From Bacillota bacterium (GTDB lineage: Bacteria > Bacillota > Bacilli > Lactobacillales > Enterococcaceae), in assembly GCA_023389005.1 (NCBI GenBank), contig JAEWFE010000228.1, positions 1 to 6,435 of the forward strand: DNA of 6,435 nucleotides, in the 5' to 3' direction. The position numbers and the translations under genes are program-made. Below the pieces are notes generated by a model. That model made no database searches. It saw only the letters and a program-made list of their open reading frames with translations, and was not told the DNA's origin. Below, piece by piece: positions 5,432 through 6,435 of this stretch (its first letter is position 1; every line of letters starts with the position of its first letter).

Positions 5432-6435
5432 TTAATTAAAACCATATAATTTATGCACTAAACGATAAAAACCTATCACAATCATACGACCAGACTTACC
5501 TGGTAAATGCACACCAAAACCAAAGAAGCCACGGCGCAACTTACGGTAAAGCTTCACATCTTGCTGACGGATATATTGCCATAATTCGCGTTTCTTAGCC
5601 AAACTTTCTCGACTGCCTTCTTTAATCAATAATACCGACGAAATCATGGTAATAATCTCGACATACTTAAACATATAGGCTTGCAAATTCTTATCAGTCG
5701 TTGGATGTTGCGCAAAAAAGGCAATCATCCGGCGATTAATATACAGTTGTTGGTCAATACGCTTAATCATCACTTGCTCATTGACAGATTGATCCTCGCG
5801 CCCAATATAATAGCGATAAAAATCAACATCTAAATAATACATTTTCTTCACAGCGGGTAGTGGCTCAAAAACATACAAATTATCCACATAAAAAGTATGC
5901 TTAGGTAAGACTAAGTGCTGCGATAACAATAATTGCCGACGATAAATCACCGAATGCATCAATAAATACTTACCCACCGGAAAACGCTTGGTCGCCTCCC
6001 AGCTAAATACTTGATTCGTTGGTAAAAAGGACGTATATTCGATAACTTTCTTACGTTTGGCACCTTGTTTTTCATAGACGTAATTACTAATCAATAAATC
6101 AATCGGCTCAGTAAAACTAGCTAAACAGTCTAAAATCTTTTCATAGGCATCCGGATCTACCCAATCATCGCTATCCACGACTTTCACATACTCACCTTTC
6201 GCATGCTTGATGCCCGTATTGACTGCCTCACCATGCCCACCATTTTCCTGATGAATCGCCCGCACAATCTCTGGGTATTTAGCTTGATAGTCATCCGCAA
6301 TCTTACCGGTGTTATCTTTTGACCCATCATTGACGATTAAAATTTCAACCCGACTGCCCCCAATAAGCAAAGATTCCACACAACGCCTTAAATAATCCTG
6401 GGAATTATAACTAGGGACGATAATACTCAATACTT
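5432..6435 (-). CDS. Family 2 glycosyltransferase, 5' end just outside the window
   Basis: This enzyme transfers a sugar from a nucleotide-sugar donor, probably in synthesis of a surface polysaccharide, teichoic acid or glycolipid. It has a GT-A fold: the LSIIVPSYNSQDYLRRCVES opening, the VNDGSKDNT nucleotide-binding loop about 30 residues on, then GGHGEAVNTGIKHAKGEYVK and the metal-binding VVDSDDWVDPDAY segment (DSD). The rest (about 230 residues) is helical and basic, ending in RKLRRGFFGFGVHLPG...LVHKLYGFN, with no clear membrane helix. A TTG at 6430 could be read as a start, but the frame stays open to the edge with a Val codon and a partial xAA codon upstream. Family members typically begin MK(V)LSIIVPSYN, so the true ATG is probably only a few bases beyond the window. 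Donor and acceptor cannot be told. Confidence 0.9.
   Translation of the reverse strand, partial: VLSIIVPSYNSQDYLRRCVESLLIGGSRVEILIVNDGSKDNTGKIADDYQAKYPEIVRAIHQENGGHGEAVNTGIKHAKGEYVKVVDSDDWVDPDAYEKILDCLASFTEPIDLLISNYVYEKQGAKRKKVIEYTSFLPTNQVFSWEATKRFPVGKYLLMHSVIYRRQLLLSQHLVLPKHTFYVDNLYVFEPLPAVKKMYYLDVDFYRYYIGREDQSVNEQVMIKRIDQQLYINRRMIAFFAQHPTTDKNLQAYMFKYVEIITMISSVLLIKEGSRESLAKKRELWQYIRQQDVKLYRKLRRGFFGFGVHLPGKSGRMIVIGFYRLVHKLYGFN

Noticed and set aside
6428..6430. TTG at 6430 as the true start of the glycosyltransferase
   Set aside because: The frame stays open to the window edge with xAA-GTA-TTG, matching the common MKVLSIIVPSYN opening. The gene is cut by the edge.

Overview
The window looks like ordinary chromosome from a low-GC Gram-positive bacterium of the order Lactobacillales, most likely Enterococcus or a close relative. 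The reasons are AT-rich intergenic DNA, strong AGGAG-type ribosome binding sites, a stand-alone BioY biotin transporter subunit, a PTS-type 6-phospho-beta-glucosidase and an RpiR-family regulator. The genus is an inference. No transposon, phage, CRISPR, tRNA or rRNA sequence was seen.

Layout. (1) Positions 1-456 (+) hold the 3' part of a YczE-like multi-pass membrane protein gene. (2) Positions 472-1083 (-) hold a membrane-anchored extracytoplasmic protein: one N-terminal membrane helix, a long Thr/Ser/Gln/Asn-rich linker and a small PepSY-like C-terminal domain. It converges on gene 1 with a 15-base gap. (3) An AT-rich spacer carries divergent promoters, one for gene 2 and one for bioY. (4) bioY (+, 1407-1952) is a single-gene unit, with an inverted repeat around its promoter and a clear terminator after it. 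(5) Positions 1995-2180 hold no convincing protein gene. They do carry a near-consensus minus-strand promoter and a foldable downstream sequence, so this is a candidate small RNA. (6) A carbohydrate module follows: a GH1 6-phospho-beta-glucosidase (2238-3671, -), a maltose/galactoside-type O-acetyltransferase (3821-4378, -) and a divergently transcribed RpiR regulator (4517-5401, +). (7) A bidirectional terminator separates the regulator from a convergent family 2 glycosyltransferase (5432-6435, -), whose 5' end lies just past the window edge.

How the genes fit together. The RpiR protein probably senses a phosphosugar through its SIS domain. By position it is the best candidate to control the acetyltransferase and the phospho-beta-glucosidase. 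The glucosidase would split beta-glucosides that have been phosphorylated during PTS import, but no PTS gene lies in the window, so the transporter must be encoded elsewhere. The acetyltransferase would acetylate surplus sugars. bioY and the glycosyltransferase appear unrelated to this module.

No clearly new multi-gene system is visible. The items most worth a second look are the candidate small RNA at about 1959-2082, the repeats in the rpiR-maa intergenic region, and the inverted repeat around the bioY promoter.
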